64,000 bases of DNA from Streptomyces mobaraensis (GCF_020099395.1 NZ_CP083590.1:7316001-7380000); one strand, 5' to 3'; shown: positions 1-9,340, counted from the first letter of the stretch. Notes: a model not told the origin generated them from the letters alone. Made by a program: numbers and translations.

Positions 1-147
1 GGCACCTCGGCCGTGCTGCCGGTGTGGCCGGTGCGCCTCGCCGATGCCTCCGACGACCGGCACCGTCCCGCCGACGCGACCACCGCTCCGTCCGCCGACC
101 GACCTTCCGCCGACCGTCCGTCCGCCCCGCCCCGGGAGTACTCGTGA
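1..147 (+). CDS. 3' end of an unidentified gene upstream of the nitrate/nitrite transporter (partial)
   Basis: An open frame runs in from the left edge and ends at a TGA whose first base lies inside the GTG start of the next gene (GTGA overlap), which suggests translational coupling. The visible 48 residues begin GTSAVLPVWPVRLADA and end in an Ala/Pro/Ser/Arg/Asp-rich low-complexity tail with DRPSADRPSA repeats. Nothing in the tail identifies the family. Because it is coupled to a NarK-type transporter, a nitrate or nitrite metabolism enzyme is a reasonable guess, but that is inference from position only. Confidence 0.5.
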   Translation, partial: GTSAVLPVWPVRLADASDDRHRPADATTAPSADRPSADRPSAPPREYS

Positions 148-1526
148 ACCCCGTCACCCCCGCCGTCGAACGGGCCCACGAACCATCCGCCGCACCAACA
201 CCACGCCGCCGACGGCGCGTCGAGGACTGGCGGCCCGAGGACCCGGCGTTCTGGGCGGCCGGGGGCGCCCGCACCGCCCGGCGCAACCTCGTCCTCTCCG
301 TCCTCTGCGAGCACATCGGCTTCTCGGTGTGGAGCCTGTGGTCCGTCCTCGTCCTCTTCCTCGGTCCCGAGTACGGCATCGACCCGGCCGGGAAGTTCCT
401 GCTCACGGCGGTGCCCACGCTCGTCGGCGGCGCGCTGCGGCTGCCGTACACCGTCGCCGTGGGCGTCTTCGGCGGCCGGACCTGGACGGTGATCAGCGCC
501 GTCGTCCTCCTCGTCCCCACCGCGCTCGCCGCCGCCGTCCTCGAACCGGGCGTCTCCTACCCGACGTTGATACTGGTGGCCGCCGTCGCGGGGGTCGGGG
601 GCGGCAACTTCGCCTCGTCGATGGCCAACATCAACGCGTTCTACCCGCAGCATCTCAAGGGCCGCGCCCTCGGCGTCAACGCCGGCGGCGGCAACCTCGG
701 CGTACCCGCCGTGCAGGTGCTCGGCCTCCTGGTGCTCGGCACGGCGGGCGCCGGGCACCCCCGGCTGATCGTCCTCGTCTACATCCCGCTCATCGTGCTC
801 GCCGCCCTCGCCGCCGCCCTGCGCATGGACGACCTCGGCGGCCCCCGCCCGCCCGGCCGCCCACTGCGCGAGGTGGCCCGGCAGGGGCACACCTGGACCG
901 TCTCCCTGCTCTACATCGGGACGTTCGGCTCGTTCATCGGTTTCGGCTTCGCCTTCGGGCAGGTGCTCCTCGTCCAGTTCCCGGACGACTTCCCGACGCC
1001 CGTCCGGGCGGCCTCCCTCACCTTCCTGGGGCCGCTGCTGGGCTCGCTGGTCCGGCCCCTGGGCGGCGTCCTGGCCGACCGGTGGGGCGGGGCGCGCGTC
1101 ACGTTCTGGACGTTCGCCGCGATGGCCGGGAGCACCGGCCTCGTCGTCGCGGCCTCGCGGGAGGGGTCGCTGCCGCTGTTCCTGACCGGGTTCGTGCTCC
1201 TCTTCTGCCTCAGCGGACTCGGCAACGGCTCGACCTACAAGATGATCCCCGCGCTGCATCGCGCGGCGGCACGGCGGCGGGTCGCGGGCGGTGCGGAGGC
1301 CGAGGCAGCGCATCGGCTGGCGCACCAGCATGCCAATGCCGCCATGGGCGTCGCGGGGGCGGTCGGGGCGCTCGGTGGCGTTCTGATCAACGTCGCGTTC
1401 CGGCAGGCGTTCCAGAGCGGTGGCAGTGGGGAGCCGGCGTATCTGGCCTTTCTGGGCTGGTATGTGGTGTGTTTGGTGGTCACGTGGGTGGTGTATCTGC
1501 GGCGGCGGGGGGCCGAGCCGGTGTGA
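144..1526 (+). CDS. NarK/NasA-type nitrate/nitrite transporter (MFS)
   Basis: A 460-residue polytopic permease of the nitrate/nitrite porter branch of the major facilitator superfamily. After a 45-residue polar N-terminus there are about twelve hydrophobic segments. Both nitrate-signature stretches are present: GGGNFASSMANINAFYP in the fifth segment and the NAGGGNLG loop just after it. Family members import nitrate or exchange nitrate for nitrite. The GTG start at 144 is chosen because GGGAG lies five bases upstream and the preceding gene stops inside it; an in-frame start at 24 would add 40 Arg/Pro-rich residues typical of out-of-frame GC-rich DNA. Coupling to the upstream gene suggests a nitrogen-assimilation operon. 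Family assignment is firm; direction of transport is not determined. Confidence 0.9.
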   Translation: MNPVTPAVERAHEPSAAPTPRRRRRVEDWRPEDPAFWAAGGARTARRNLVLSVLCEHIGFSVWSLWSVLVLFLGPEYGIDPAGKFLLTAVPTLVGGALRLPYTVAVGVFGGRTWTVISAVVLLVPTALAAAVLEPGVSYPTLILVAAVAGVGGGNFASSMANINAFYPQHLKGRALGVNAGGGNLGVPAVQVLGLLVLGTAGAGHPRLIVLVYIPLIVLAALAAALRMDDLGGPRPPGRPLREVARQGHTWTVSLLYIGTFGSFIGFGFAFGQVLLVQFPDDFPTPVRAASLTFLGPLLGSLVRPLGGVLADRWGGARVTFWTFAAMAGSTGLVVAASREGSLPLFLTGFVLLFCLSGLGNGSTYKMIPALHRAAARRRVAGGAEAEAAHRLAHQHANAAMGVAGAVGALGGVLINVAFRQAFQSGGSGEPAYLAFLGWYVVCLVVTWVVYLRRRGAEPV

Positions 1527-1627
1527 GGTGCCCCGGTCCCGCCCTTTCTCCCCCAGCTACCGCTGGGAGGTGCCCCCAGTTTCCTGGGGCTGCGCCCCAG
1601 ACTCCGCTTTTCGCGGCTTCGCCGCTC

Positions 1628-1676
1628 GTCCTCAAACGCCGGACGGGCTTATATAGCCCGTCCGGCGTTTGAGGAC
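1628..1676. repeat. Perfect 22-bp inverted repeat, terminator-like, with a dispersed Streptomyces motif
   Basis: Two perfect 22-base arms (1628-1649 and 1655-1676) enclose a TATAT loop. Each arm contains CAAACGCCGGACGGG or its complement. The same 22-base motif recurs at 17055-17076. The hairpin lies between convergent genes (NarK on +, FUSC on -), so it most likely acts as a bidirectional terminator. Confidence 0.85.
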
Positions 1677-1689
1677 AGCGCCCGCAGGG

Positions 1690-1741
1690 CGCTTCGGGGG
1701 TGCGGGGGCGGAGCCCCTGCAAGAAACGGTGAAAGGGCGGG
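1690..1741 (+). repeat. Second module of the dispersed intergenic element
   Basis: Downstream of the hairpin there is a G/C-rich stem (GGGGGCGGAGCCCC type) and then GAAACGGTGAAAGGGCGGG at 1723-1741. The same 19 bases occur at 17120-17138, again after a hairpin and a copy of the 22-base motif. The two loci therefore share a modular architecture. Confidence 0.75.
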
Positions 1742-1753
1742 ACCGGGGCACCC

Positions 1754-3925
1754 TCACCCGCGGGCCGCCCCCGCGTCCCGCACCACCCCCGCCAGCCAAG
1801 CCTCCGCTTCGGCGACCAGCAGGACGTCGGCCACCGTGGCCGACGCCGCATGGCCGGCCGCCCAGCGCAGAGCGCCGGACGCCTCGGCGGGCGGGGCGCC
1901 GTCGGAGTCCCGTCCGGGAGCCCGCCCCGAGCGGAGGGCCTCCGCGGCCGCCAGGCACTCCGCCGCCGCCAGCCCCGCCAGCCCGGCCAACTCCTCGCCG
2001 GCGGCGGCCGGCAGCGGCGGCCGGTCGCCGTCCCGGCGCCGGGCGAGCATCATGGCGCCGCCGCCGACCGCCGCGTACCCGGGGAGCATGAACGCCTCCC
2101 AGGACGGGTCCCGGCCGTCCCGCGAGGCGGCCTCCATGTGGTACTGGAGGTAGGTCCCCTGCGCGAGGAACAAGGCCCGCCGCGCCGTCGCCAGTTCGCC
2201 CACGCCGCCGCCGTGCGGGCGGACCAGCCGGGCGGTCACGGCCGGGCACGCCGCGGCGGCCCGGGTCAGGAAGTCGGCGATGTCACGCCGCAGTTGTCCG
2301 GTCGCGCCCCGGGGCCAGGCGAGCAGGCTCGCCACCGCGCCGATCCCGCCGCCGACCAGCACGCTGAGGACCCGCACGGCGGGCAGGTTCCACTCGGGCG
2401 GCGACACCTGGCCGAAGACCAGCACGAGGAGGACGGTCACCACGCCCTGGGTCCACGCGGGGCCGAGCACAGGGCCCACGGTCAGGCCCACGAGCAGGAA
2501 GACGGGGGTGAAGACCGCGTAGAAGACGGTCGTGCCGTCCACGGCCAGCAGCATTCCGGTGGCGAGGACGCCGCCCACGACCGTTCCGACGATACCGGGC
2601 ATCAGCGCGGCCCGGGTGTCGGCCGCGGAGGTGCGCATGAGGCTGAGGATCGCCAGCAGCACCCAGAAGCCGTGCGGCAGTGCCAGGACGCCGACCAGGA
2701 GCCGCGCGCAGGCGAGCGCGAGGGAGAGCCGGACGGCGTTCCGGAACAGCACGGACGTCGGCGTCAGGCGCACGGCCAGCCGGTGCCACCACCACGCGGC
2801 GGTGCCCACGCCGGCGTACGCGAAGGGGCTGCCGGGGTAGTCCCAGGCGGCGGACAGCCGCCCGCCGGCCGCGAGGCGCCCCGCCTCGGCCGCCACGAGG
2901 GTCCCTTCCGCCACCTGGCGGACCACGGCGTCCTGCCGCAGCCGTCCGGGCGTGGCCCGGGCGAGCCCCCGGACCCGTTCCTCGTCGAACGCGGCCAGCG
3001 CGGCGGGCAGAGCGTCCTCGTCCTCAGGGTCCCGGACGTCCGGGCGCGGCGACGAGGCGGTGCGGCGCAGGGAGTCCGCGCAGTGCCGCAGCAGCGCGGG
3101 CGCGCCGGGCACCGGCTCGCCGCGGTTGTCGACGATGCCGTTCAGGAGATCGCGCACGTACCGCACCGTGGCCCGGGTGTGACTGAGGGCCCGGTCGCCG
3201 GGCGTGGCGGAGGTGGGGCGTTCGGTGGGCGGCACCTCGGACAGCAGCGTCGCCGTCAGGGCCCGGTCGGCCGCTTCCCGCGCGCACCGGACGTCCTCGG
3301 GGGGCGCGTCACCGGCCAGGAGGCGCCCGACGGCGGCGCAGTAGCCGGCCGTGGCCGCGGTGGCGTCGGCGAGCAGCGTCCGGTACGGGACGGGTCGCGG
3401 CTCGTGCCACAGCAGCCGGTCCACCAGGGCGGTGAGCAGGATGCCGACGGTGAGGCCGGCCAGGCGGGCGGGCAGGGCGTCCGGCGCGTAGGGAGGGAAG
3501 CAGGGGAGCACGTAGTACAGCTGGAAGGCGGGCGCCGGGCCGGCCGTCCGCGGCCCCCCGTTCGCGAGCAGGGAGACGACGAAGCCCACCACCAGCATCC
3601 CCAGCGCCGCCGCCCAGTCGCGGACGGCGAGCAGGGTGCCGGCGGTGACCAGCGCCCAGCCGACGGGCAGCGTCAGCAGCAGGGTCCCGGTGCGCCGAGC
3701 GGGTGGCCCCGGAACCGAGGAGAAGAGGATCAGGGGCAGTGCGCCGAACATGGCGAAGAGCGCCATGTCGCGCCGGCCGAAGCCGTAGGCGAACGTGTAG
3801 AACCCCGCGCAGCCGGCGACGGTCACCCAGGCGGCGCGGCGCAGTGCCTCCGGTGCGCCCGGAGCGCGCAGGAGCCGGCGGAGCGGTCCGCCCGTACCGG
3901 CTCGGAGATCCGGTGTGCCGATCAC
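1754..3925 (-). CDS. FUSC-family (fusaric acid resistance/aromatic acid exporter-like) membrane protein
   Basis: 723 residues with the two-bundle layout of FUSC proteins. An N-terminal cluster of hydrophobic segments (about residues 30-170, including GFYTFAYGFGRRDMALFAMF) is followed by a long soluble stretch (about 190-390). A second cluster (about 400-560) contains the FUSC-type RNAVRLSLALACARLL and GFWVLLAILSLMR segments, then a soluble C-terminal region. Relatives are inner-membrane components of aromatic or fusaric acid efflux, or unassigned membrane proteins; no periplasmic adaptor gene is adjacent, as expected in a Gram-positive. The start is GTG. It faces NarK tail to tail across the repeat element. 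Confidence 0.85.
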   Translation of the reverse strand: MIGTPDLRAGTGGPLRRLLRAPGAPEALRRAAWVTVAGCAGFYTFAYGFGRRDMALFAMFGALPLILFSSVPGPPARRTGTLLLTLPVGWALVTAGTLLAVRDWAAALGMLVVGFVVSLLANGGPRTAGPAPAFQLYYVLPCFPPYAPDALPARLAGLTVGILLTALVDRLLWHEPRPVPYRTLLADATAATAGYCAAVGRLLAGDAPPEDVRCAREAADRALTATLLSEVPPTERPTSATPGDRALSHTRATVRYVRDLLNGIVDNRGEPVPGAPALLRHCADSLRRTASSPRPDVRDPEDEDALPAALAAFDEERVRGLARATPGRLRQDAVVRQVAEGTLVAAEAGRLAAGGRLSAAWDYPGSPFAYAGVGTAAWWWHRLAVRLTPTSVLFRNAVRLSLALACARLLVGVLALPHGFWVLLAILSLMRTSAADTRAALMPGIVGTVVGGVLATGMLLAVDGTTVFYAVFTPVFLLVGLTVGPVLGPAWTQGVVTVLLVLVFGQVSPPEWNLPAVRVLSVLVGGGIGAVASLLAWPRGATGQLRRDIADFLTRAAAACPAVTARLVRPHGGGVGELATARRALFLAQGTYLQYHMEAASRDGRDPSWEAFMLPGYAAVGGGAMMLARRRDGDRPPLPAAAGEELAGLAGLAAAECLAAAEALRSGRAPGRDSDGAPPAEASGALRWAAGHAASATVADVLLVAEAEAWLAGVVRDAGAARG

Positions 3926-4046
3926 AGTGCCACGCTAGGGGCGCCGCCCGTCGCCGCAACTCGGCCGGCGGCCGCCCGCGTCCCGTCGTGACGGGCGGGG
4001 TGCCGCCGGCCGCGTCGGTCGGACGCCTGCGCCCGGGCGGTCGCGG

Positions 4047-4592
4047 TCAGGCGTTCGCGGTCTGCCGGAACTCCTTCACGAACGCCGAGCAGAAGGCCGG
4101 CAGATCGCCCGGCTTCCGGCTGGTGATCAGGGTGTTGGGGCCGCCGGTGCACACCTTCACCTGCTCGTCCACCCAGGTGCCGCCCGCGTTGCGGACGTCG
4201 GTGCGCAGGCTGGGCCATGAGGTCAGGGTCCGGTCGCGCACCACGTCGGCCTCCACCAGCGTCCACGGGGCGTGGCAGATCGCGGCGACGGGCTTGCCCG
4301 CCGAGAAGAAGGACTTGACGAAGGACACGGCGCCCTCGTGCATCCGCAGCGCGTCCGGATTGGCCACGCCGCCGGGGAGCACCAGCCCGTCGTACTCCTG
4401 GACGGACACCTGGTCCACCACGTCGTCGACGGGGAAGGTGTCGGCCTTGTCGAGGTGGTGGAACGCCTGCACGCTGCCCGGCTCGGTGGAGACGAGGCGC
4501 GGGGTGCCGCCGGCGTTCAGGACCGCCTGCCACGGGTCGGTCAGCTCGACCTGTTCGATGCCTTCGGGGGCCACGAGAAATGCCACCTTCAT
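4047..4592 (-). CDS. DJ-1/PfpI family protein (type 1 glutamine amidotransferase-like)
   Basis: 181 residues, the normal single-domain length. The nucleophile elbow reads AAICHAPW, with the conserved Cys followed by His (family consensus A-I-C-H-G-P); the usual Gly is Ala here. The upstream LVLPGGVANPDALR carries the conserved PGG segment. PfpI/YhbO relatives are described as stress proteins with protease, deglycase or chaperone activity; which applies here cannot be read from sequence. The ATG start has AAGGAG upstream. The gene lies directly downstream of a baeRF-type gene on the same strand, so the two may form a stress-related unit. Confidence 0.88.
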   Translation of the reverse strand: MKVAFLVAPEGIEQVELTDPWQAVLNAGGTPRLVSTEPGSVQAFHHLDKADTFPVDDVVDQVSVQEYDGLVLPGGVANPDALRMHEGAVSFVKSFFSAGKPVAAICHAPWTLVEADVVRDRTLTSWPSLRTDVRNAGGTWVDEQVKVCTGGPNTLITSRKPGDLPAFCSAFVKEFRQTANA

Positions 4593-4665
4593 ACGGTGTT
4601 CTCCTTGTCCTGCTCGTCTGGATCGGCTGTCTCGACGGTCACCCGTGACACCGCGGTGACGGCCG

Positions 4666-5790
4666 TCACGGGTAGCGGCAGATGCCGCCCGTGCCCTGGG
4701 CCGGGGTCCGGGGCTCGCCCGGCTCCAGCACCCGTACGTCGGCGCCGGTCAGCAGGGCCGCCCGGACCGCCACGTCGGCGAGGCGCCCCTCGTGCGGCTC
4801 CCCGCCGCCGTCCGGCGGCAGGTCGTCGCGGCGCTCGGCGAGCTCGGCCGGCGAGTCGCCGAACCAGGCGGTCCGCTGGTCCCGCGGGTCGTCGGTGACC
4901 GTCAGGGTCCCCACCCGGCCGACGGCGAGCGCGTCGAGTGTGGCGCGGACCCCTTCGACCGCGTGCCCACCGGGCGCGAGCTCATGCTCCAGCGTGCGCA
5001 GCAGTTCCGCGGTCCGGGCGTGGCCGGCCCGGGCCACCTCGGTCTCGGTACGGGACGTCCGCACCGCCGCCGAGCCGTCCGCCGACCGGCTGCCGCTGAT
5101 GTGCCCGACGGTCACGTCCCGGCGGACCCGCGCGGGCAGGTGCTTGGTCAGGTACTGCCGGGCCCGGACGTCGCCCGCGACCAGCAGCAGGGACGCCGAG
5201 ACCTCGGCGAGCGCCTCGTCCACGGCCTGGGCGACGACCTTCGCGTTCCGCTCCCAGGAGTCCTCGGCGCGGTGCTGGAAGCGCATGTTCGGCAGGCCCG
5301 ACGTGCGCAGGATCTCGTCGTCGGTCCCCTGGACCGTACGCCGCCGGGCCTCGGTGCCGCCCTCGGGGTGGACGAGGAGGTCGGCGCCGGTGCGGTCGAC
5401 GACGGCGACGACGTGCGCGGGGTGCTCCTGCCGCCACTCCAGCAGCGGCAACAGGTGCGGTACGGCGGCGAATTCGGCGACGTCGCCGTGGTGTCCGCCG
5501 GGCAGCCCGGCGGCGTGGCGCACCTCGCCGTGCGAGGCGAAGAGGGCGAGGACGCCGGTGCCCGGCAGCGCGTCCATGACGCGGGCCGTGAGCGCGTCCA
5601 CGGTGGCCGCGTCGGCGCCCTCGCGGGCGAGCCGGGCGGCCAGTTCGCGCCAGCGGGCCCCGGCCTCCTCCGCCCGCTCGGGGCGTGCTTCGAGGTCGAA
5701 ATAGACCGACGCGAACGGGCCCGGCGCGGCCAGCAGCTCGCGCAGGGTCCCGGTGCCGGTCCGGGTGGCATCCCGAGTGGCCATAGCCAT
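4666..5790 (-). CDS. baeRF2-type (Vms1/Rv2629-like) release-factor-fold protein
   Basis: 374 residues resembling the bacterial archaeo-eukaryotic release-factor group 2 family (Rv2629-like). Visible hallmarks are the central VVAVVDRTGADLLV strand, the MRFQHRAEDSWERNAKVVAQ helix after the EILRTSGLPN loop, LLLVAGDVRARQYL, and a C-terminal region ending in a Gly/Pro-rich tail. These proteins share the eRF1/peptidyl-tRNA-hydrolase-like fold, and actinobacterial members are linked to dormancy or stress; no specific reaction is claimed. ATG 5790 is chosen because GGAGGAGGAG precedes it with ideal spacing; a longer frame to 5937 would add 49 unlikely residues. The PfpI gene follows on the same strand. 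Confidence 0.8.
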   Translation of the reverse strand: MAMATRDATRTGTGTLRELLAAPGPFASVYFDLEARPERAEEAGARWRELAARLAREGADAATVDALTARVMDALPGTGVLALFASHGEVRHAAGLPGGHHGDVAEFAAVPHLLPLLEWRQEHPAHVVAVVDRTGADLLVHPEGGTEARRRTVQGTDDEILRTSGLPNMRFQHRAEDSWERNAKVVAQAVDEALAEVSASLLLVAGDVRARQYLTKHLPARVRRDVTVGHISGSRSADGSAAVRTSRTETEVARAGHARTAELLRTLEHELAPGGHAVEGVRATLDALAVGRVGTLTVTDDPRDQRTAWFGDSPAELAERRDDLPPDGGGEPHEGRLADVAVRAALLTGADVRVLEPGEPRTPAQGTGGICRYP

Positions 5791-6205
5791 GTGGACTCCT
5801 CCTCCCGGGGCGGTTTGCGCCCACTCATCCAGCTGAGCAGATGGGGCACAACGGCGCACGCCGGGGCGCGGGGCCGGGAGCCGCACCCCGGCCGTCCGGT
5901 TACAGGTCGTGACTGAATGAATGCGCTCTGGAATCATGGGAGTTGAGCGGGCCGGGGAAGGGTCGGCGCCCCGAGGAGGGGAGGGCGCCCGGCGCGACCC
6001 CGGCCCCCTTGTCGTGCCCGCGGACGACCCGCTCCCCGGCCGCTTCTCCGGGGAATCCCAAAGGAAGCCTTGGGTTTTATCACGGAATTCATTATTCGAC
6101 TTATGGGTGGAATGCCGCTAGCGTCGAAAGCGGCCCGGAAAAACGGCGGACAACCGCTTCCCACGGCCCTTCTGCACGTCCCCTACCGATGGGCGGTGAC
6201 CTCCC
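5791..6205. other. Divergent intergenic region with a possible promoter
   Basis: No gene is seen. The stretch at 6060-6115 is conspicuously A/T-rich for this window and carries TTGGGT (6070-6075), 17 bases, then TATTCG (6093-6098). This is a weak sigma-70-like promoter pointing at the DMT permease 108 bases downstream. Promoter elements for the baeRF gene must lie near 5800-5960, but no clear match is visible. Confidence 0.35.
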
Positions 6206-7219
6206 ATGACGGCCGAGCGCCGAACGACGTCCCCCTGGACGTTCATGGCCGCGACGGCGATCCTCTGGGGGTCCGCCTTCCCCGCGATCCGCGTCGCCCT
6301 CGACGGCTACTCCCCGACGTCCATCGCCATCCTGCGCCTCGTCTGCGCCGCGGCGATCCTCGTCCCCTGCGCCCTCACCGGCCGGATCAGCCGGCTGCGC
6401 CGGGCGGACGCGCTGCGGATGGCGGGCTTCGGCCTCACCGGCATGACCGCCTACCAACTCCTGCTGTACGCGGGCGAACGGCACGTCGAGGGCGGCACCG
6501 CCGCCATGCTGGTGGCCACCTCGCCCGTCTTCGCCACGCTCCTCGGCATGCTCGTCCTCAAGGAACGGCCCGGCGCCCGGGGCGTCGCCGGCCTGCTGGT
6601 CGCGCTCGGCGGAGCTCTCGTCGTCGCCATGGCCGGCGGCGCGGGCGGCGGTTCGCACGCCGGCATGGCGATGATCGTCGTCGCCGCGGCCGCGCAGGCC
6701 ACCTCGTTCGTCCTCCAGAAGCCGCTGCTGCGCCGCTACTCGGGGCTGGACTGCATCTTCTACGGCAGCCTCTTCGGCCTGCTGCCGCTGCTGTTCGCGG
6801 TCCCCGACGCCGTACGGCAGTCGGCCGCGGTCGGCTGGCGGCAGGGTACGGCCGTCGGCTGGCTCGGCCTCGGCTGCACCGTCCTCGCCTTCTGCACCTG
6901 GTCGCGCGTCCTGCGCGCCGCGACGGCGGCCACCAGCTCGCTGGTGCTCTACGCCGTGCCCGTCGCGGCCCTGGCCCTGGACGCCGCCCTGTTCGGCAAC
7001 GTCCCCGCGCCGCTGGCCGGCGTCGGCGGCCTGATCGTGCTGCTCGGCGTGGCCGTCGCCGCGACGCGTCGCACGCCGCCCCGGCGGAAGAACGGCGGCA
7101 CCGGGCCGATCGCGTCGAGCGGCCGTGGCCGTACGGCTGTGGACACGCCGGCGGCGGACGCGTCGGCGGCCGACGGCGAACGGGCGCGCGGACAGCACGC
7201 GGTGGCCGCGGGACGCTGA
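6206..7219 (+). CDS. EamA/DMT-superfamily permease
   Basis: 337 residues with two repeats of five hydrophobic segments. The first EamA repeat begins MAATAILWGSAFPAIRVAL and ends near LLVALGGALVVAM; the second begins near GMAMIVVAAAAQATSFVLQK and ends near IVLLGVAVAA. The charged C-terminal tail of about 50 residues is Arg/Gly/Ala-rich and cytoplasmic. Such permeases export small metabolites or amino acids; no substrate can be named. ATG 6206 sits just after a possible promoter region. No partner regulator is adjacent. Confidence 0.85.
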   Translation: MTAERRTTSPWTFMAATAILWGSAFPAIRVALDGYSPTSIAILRLVCAAAILVPCALTGRISRLRRADALRMAGFGLTGMTAYQLLLYAGERHVEGGTAAMLVATSPVFATLLGMLVLKERPGARGVAGLLVALGGALVVAMAGGAGGGSHAGMAMIVVAAAAQATSFVLQKPLLRRYSGLDCIFYGSLFGLLPLLFAVPDAVRQSAAVGWRQGTAVGWLGLGCTVLAFCTWSRVLRAATAATSSLVLYAVPVAALALDAALFGNVPAPLAGVGGLIVLLGVAVAATRRTPPRRKNGGTGPIASSGRGRTAVDTPAADASAADGERARGQHAVAAGR

Positions 7220-7658
7220 GCCGGCTGCCGGTCGCCGAGCCGGCGGCTTGCCGGGCGGGACGCTGCCCGTGCGGGCCGCCTGCCTGGCCGGTTGCCCTGC
7301 GCCGAGCCGGCCGTGCCGGTGGCGTGGCGCAGGGTTTGCGGCGCACCGGGCCTGTGGGGTGCCGGGCCCGTGGCATGCCGGGCTTCGCACGTCGGGCCCG
7401 CGTCGCGCAGGCCCCGCATGCTGGACTCGCATCCTGCCGCCCCGCGCAACCAGGCCGGCATCGCGCCGGGCTGGCGTCCGCCGGGCCCCTCGCGCTCATG
7501 CTCGCGCTGCCCGGCCCGCGCCCGGCGGTCCGTCGCACCAGGCCGCACATGCCGGCCCCGCGTCACCCCAGCCCTGCCTCACGCCGGCCCCGCGCCACGC
7601 CGGGTGCTCTCGCGACAGGCCCCCCCCGCCACGCCCCCGCCGTGCCAGGCGCCCCGCG
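7220..7658. other. Gene-free, degenerate GC-rich repeat region
   Basis: About 440 bases without a supportable gene. The DNA is an irregular run of GCCGGGC-, GGCATGCC- and CGGGCCCG-type words, many of them self-complementary, so it could form several overlapping hairpins. It lies between a + gene and a - gene that converge, so a termination or REP-like role is plausible. No exact long unit is visible. Confidence 0.4.
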
Positions 7659-8225
7659 TCAGCCCTCCAGCAGCGGCCGTACCCGGGACAGCGTCTCGCG
7701 CACGTTTTCCTCGGCCACCATCCCCAACGCCTCGTCCACGCCCGCCCAGCGCAGCTCCGCCTCCGGGTGCTCGGGGCGGACCGCCTCCGGCGTCCCGGTC
7801 GCCAGGACGAAGCGCAGGTCGGCGTGGTCGTGGGCCGGCTCGCGGTCGGAGGCGGGCACCGGCACCACCACGACGTGCGTCAACTCCCCGTCCGGCCACG
7901 GCGCCAGGTCCGTCAGCGCCGTCTCCTCCCGCCCCTCCCGCGCCACCACGGCCAGCGGGTCGGACTCCCCGGGATCGCCGTGCCCGCCCACCAGCAGCCA
8001 GGAACCGAGACGCGGGTGGCGGCGGAGCAGGACCCGGCGGCTCTCCGGATGGACGATCACCGCGGTCGCGGTGAGGTGCAGGGGCAGGACGCGCTGCCAG
8101 GGGTCGTCGTCGGCGGCGAGCAGGGCGCGTATCCGCTCGACGTCGGCGCGCTCCCGGTCGTCGGCGGGGCGGTGGCGGTTCAGGAGGTCCGCGACGGACG
8201 CGGAGGAGGCGATCATGTGCCGCAT
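7659..8225 (-). CDS. Nudix hydrolase
   Basis: 188 residues. The Nudix box (about residues 80-104) reads GGHGDPGESDPLAVVA followed by REGREETAL. It has the catalytic RE..EE pair and one extra residue between the GE and RE parts compared with the MutT consensus, an insertion seen in many actinobacterial members. The domain hydrolyses nucleoside diphosphates linked to another moiety; the substrate is unknown. Start choice is uncertain: ATG 8225 and ATG 8216 are both possible and neither has a strong ribosome binding site. It lies just downstream of the LysR gene on the same strand with an 81-base gap. Confidence 0.85.
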   Translation of the reverse strand: MRHMIASSASVADLLNRHRPADDRERADVERIRALLAADDDPWQRVLPLHLTATAVIVHPESRRVLLRRHPRLGSWLLVGGHGDPGESDPLAVVAREGREETALTDLAPWPDGELTHVVVVPVPASDREPAHDHADLRFVLATGTPEAVRPEHPEAELRWAGVDEALGMVAEENVRETLSRVRPLLEG

Positions 8226-8306
8226 CCTAGGGAGCGGCCGGCCGCGGCCCAACGGAATTATCCCGCCCGGAACTTCCGCCCGCCCGGCACTCCCGCCCCG
8301 CCCGGC

Positions 8307-9191
8307 TCAGGCCGCCGCGCGGTGGCACGCCTCGATCAGCGCCCGCAGCTCCGCCCGCGGCGGGTCCGGGCGCACCGCCAGGTACGCCCGCATGACCGGC
8401 GCGGGGGCGCGCAGTCGCCGGAAGACCACGCCCGGCACGGGCAGTTGGTCGGCGTGCGGCGCGTAGAAGACCGTCCAGGACGGCTTTCCGTACCCGATGG
8501 ACGCCAGGGTGTCCTGGGCCGTGGTGAACTCCGGGCCGAACTCCGGGGTGAAACCGGCCTCCTCGCACGAGCGCACCACCAGGTCGTACAGCGCGGGGTT
8601 GCGCTCGGGGCCGGACAGCCGCAGCGGGAGCCCGGCCAGATCGGCCATGTCGATCGTGTCGCGCACCGCGAGGTCGTGCCGGGCGGGCAGCGCGACCATG
8701 ACGTCGTCCTCCCACAGCGGCAGCAACTCCAGCCCGGGGACCGGCCGGCCGCCGCGCAGCAGGGTCGCGTCCAGCTCGCCGGAGCGGACGCGGCGCAGCC
8801 GGTCGTCCGTGGCGGCGGTGACGAGTTCCAGCTGGGCCGAGGGGGCGAGCCGGGCGAAGCCGTCGAGGATCGCCTCCAGCCGGGCGCCCAGGCCCGAGCT
8901 GGTGCCGAGCCGCAGGGTGGCGGCGCGCTCGGTGCGCAGTTCGTCGACGGCGGCCCGGGCCCGTTCCCGCGCGGCCAGCACCTCACGGGCGTGCGGCAGC
9001 AGCCGCCGTCCGGCCTCCGTCAGCCCGACGGCCCGGGTCGTCCGGTCGAACAGCGGCATCCCCAGCTCCCGCTCCAGCCGGCGCACCTGCTGGCTCACGG
9101 CCGACTGCACGATGTGCAGCCGCTCGGCGGCCCGCCCGAAGTGCAGTTCCTCCGCCACCGCCAGGAAGTACTCCAGCTGCCGGAGTTCCAC
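8307..9191 (-). CDS. LysR-family transcriptional regulator
   Basis: 294 residues starting VELRQLEYFLAVAEELHFG. The winged helix-turn-helix is at residues 1-60 (AAERLHIVQSAVSQQVRRLE), then a linker helix, then a periplasmic-binding-like effector domain from about 90 to the end. GTG 9191 is chosen because the family N-terminus begins exactly here; an in-frame extension to 9290 would add 33 atypical residues. The gene is divergent from two alpha/beta hydrolase genes across 149 bases, the classic LysR arrangement, so it probably controls them and itself. The effector is unknown. Confidence 0.9.
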   Translation of the reverse strand: MELRQLEYFLAVAEELHFGRAAERLHIVQSAVSQQVRRLERELGMPLFDRTTRAVGLTEAGRRLLPHAREVLAARERARAAVDELRTERAATLRLGTSSGLGARLEAILDGFARLAPSAQLELVTAATDDRLRRVRSGELDATLLRGGRPVPGLELLPLWEDDVMVALPARHDLAVRDTIDMADLAGLPLRLSGPERNPALYDLVVRSCEEAGFTPEFGPEFTTAQDTLASIGYGKPSWTVFYAPHADQLPVPGVVFRRLRAPAPVMRAYLAVRPDPPRAELRALIEACHRAAA

Positions 9192-9340
9192 GTTCGCCCG
9201 CCCCTCACCTGCACCGATCTCGATTCGTGATGAGTGTAGGCGCACTTCGCACCTTGGTCGCGGGCGGGCGGCGCGATGGAGTGGGGCCATCGACGGACCG
9301 GCATCCAGCGCCGGCCCGACCGCCCGGGGAGGAGCCCGCC

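Noticed and set aside
24..143. N-terminal extension of the nitrate transporter from an upstream start
   Set aside because: The extension is Arg/Pro-rich shadow sequence; GTG 144 has a ribosome binding site and overlaps the upstream stop codon.
1850..3991. A 713-codon plus-strand frame opposite the FUSC gene
   Set aside because: Composition is Arg/Gly/Gln/His-rich and motif-free; the minus strand encodes membrane segments typical of FUSC proteins.
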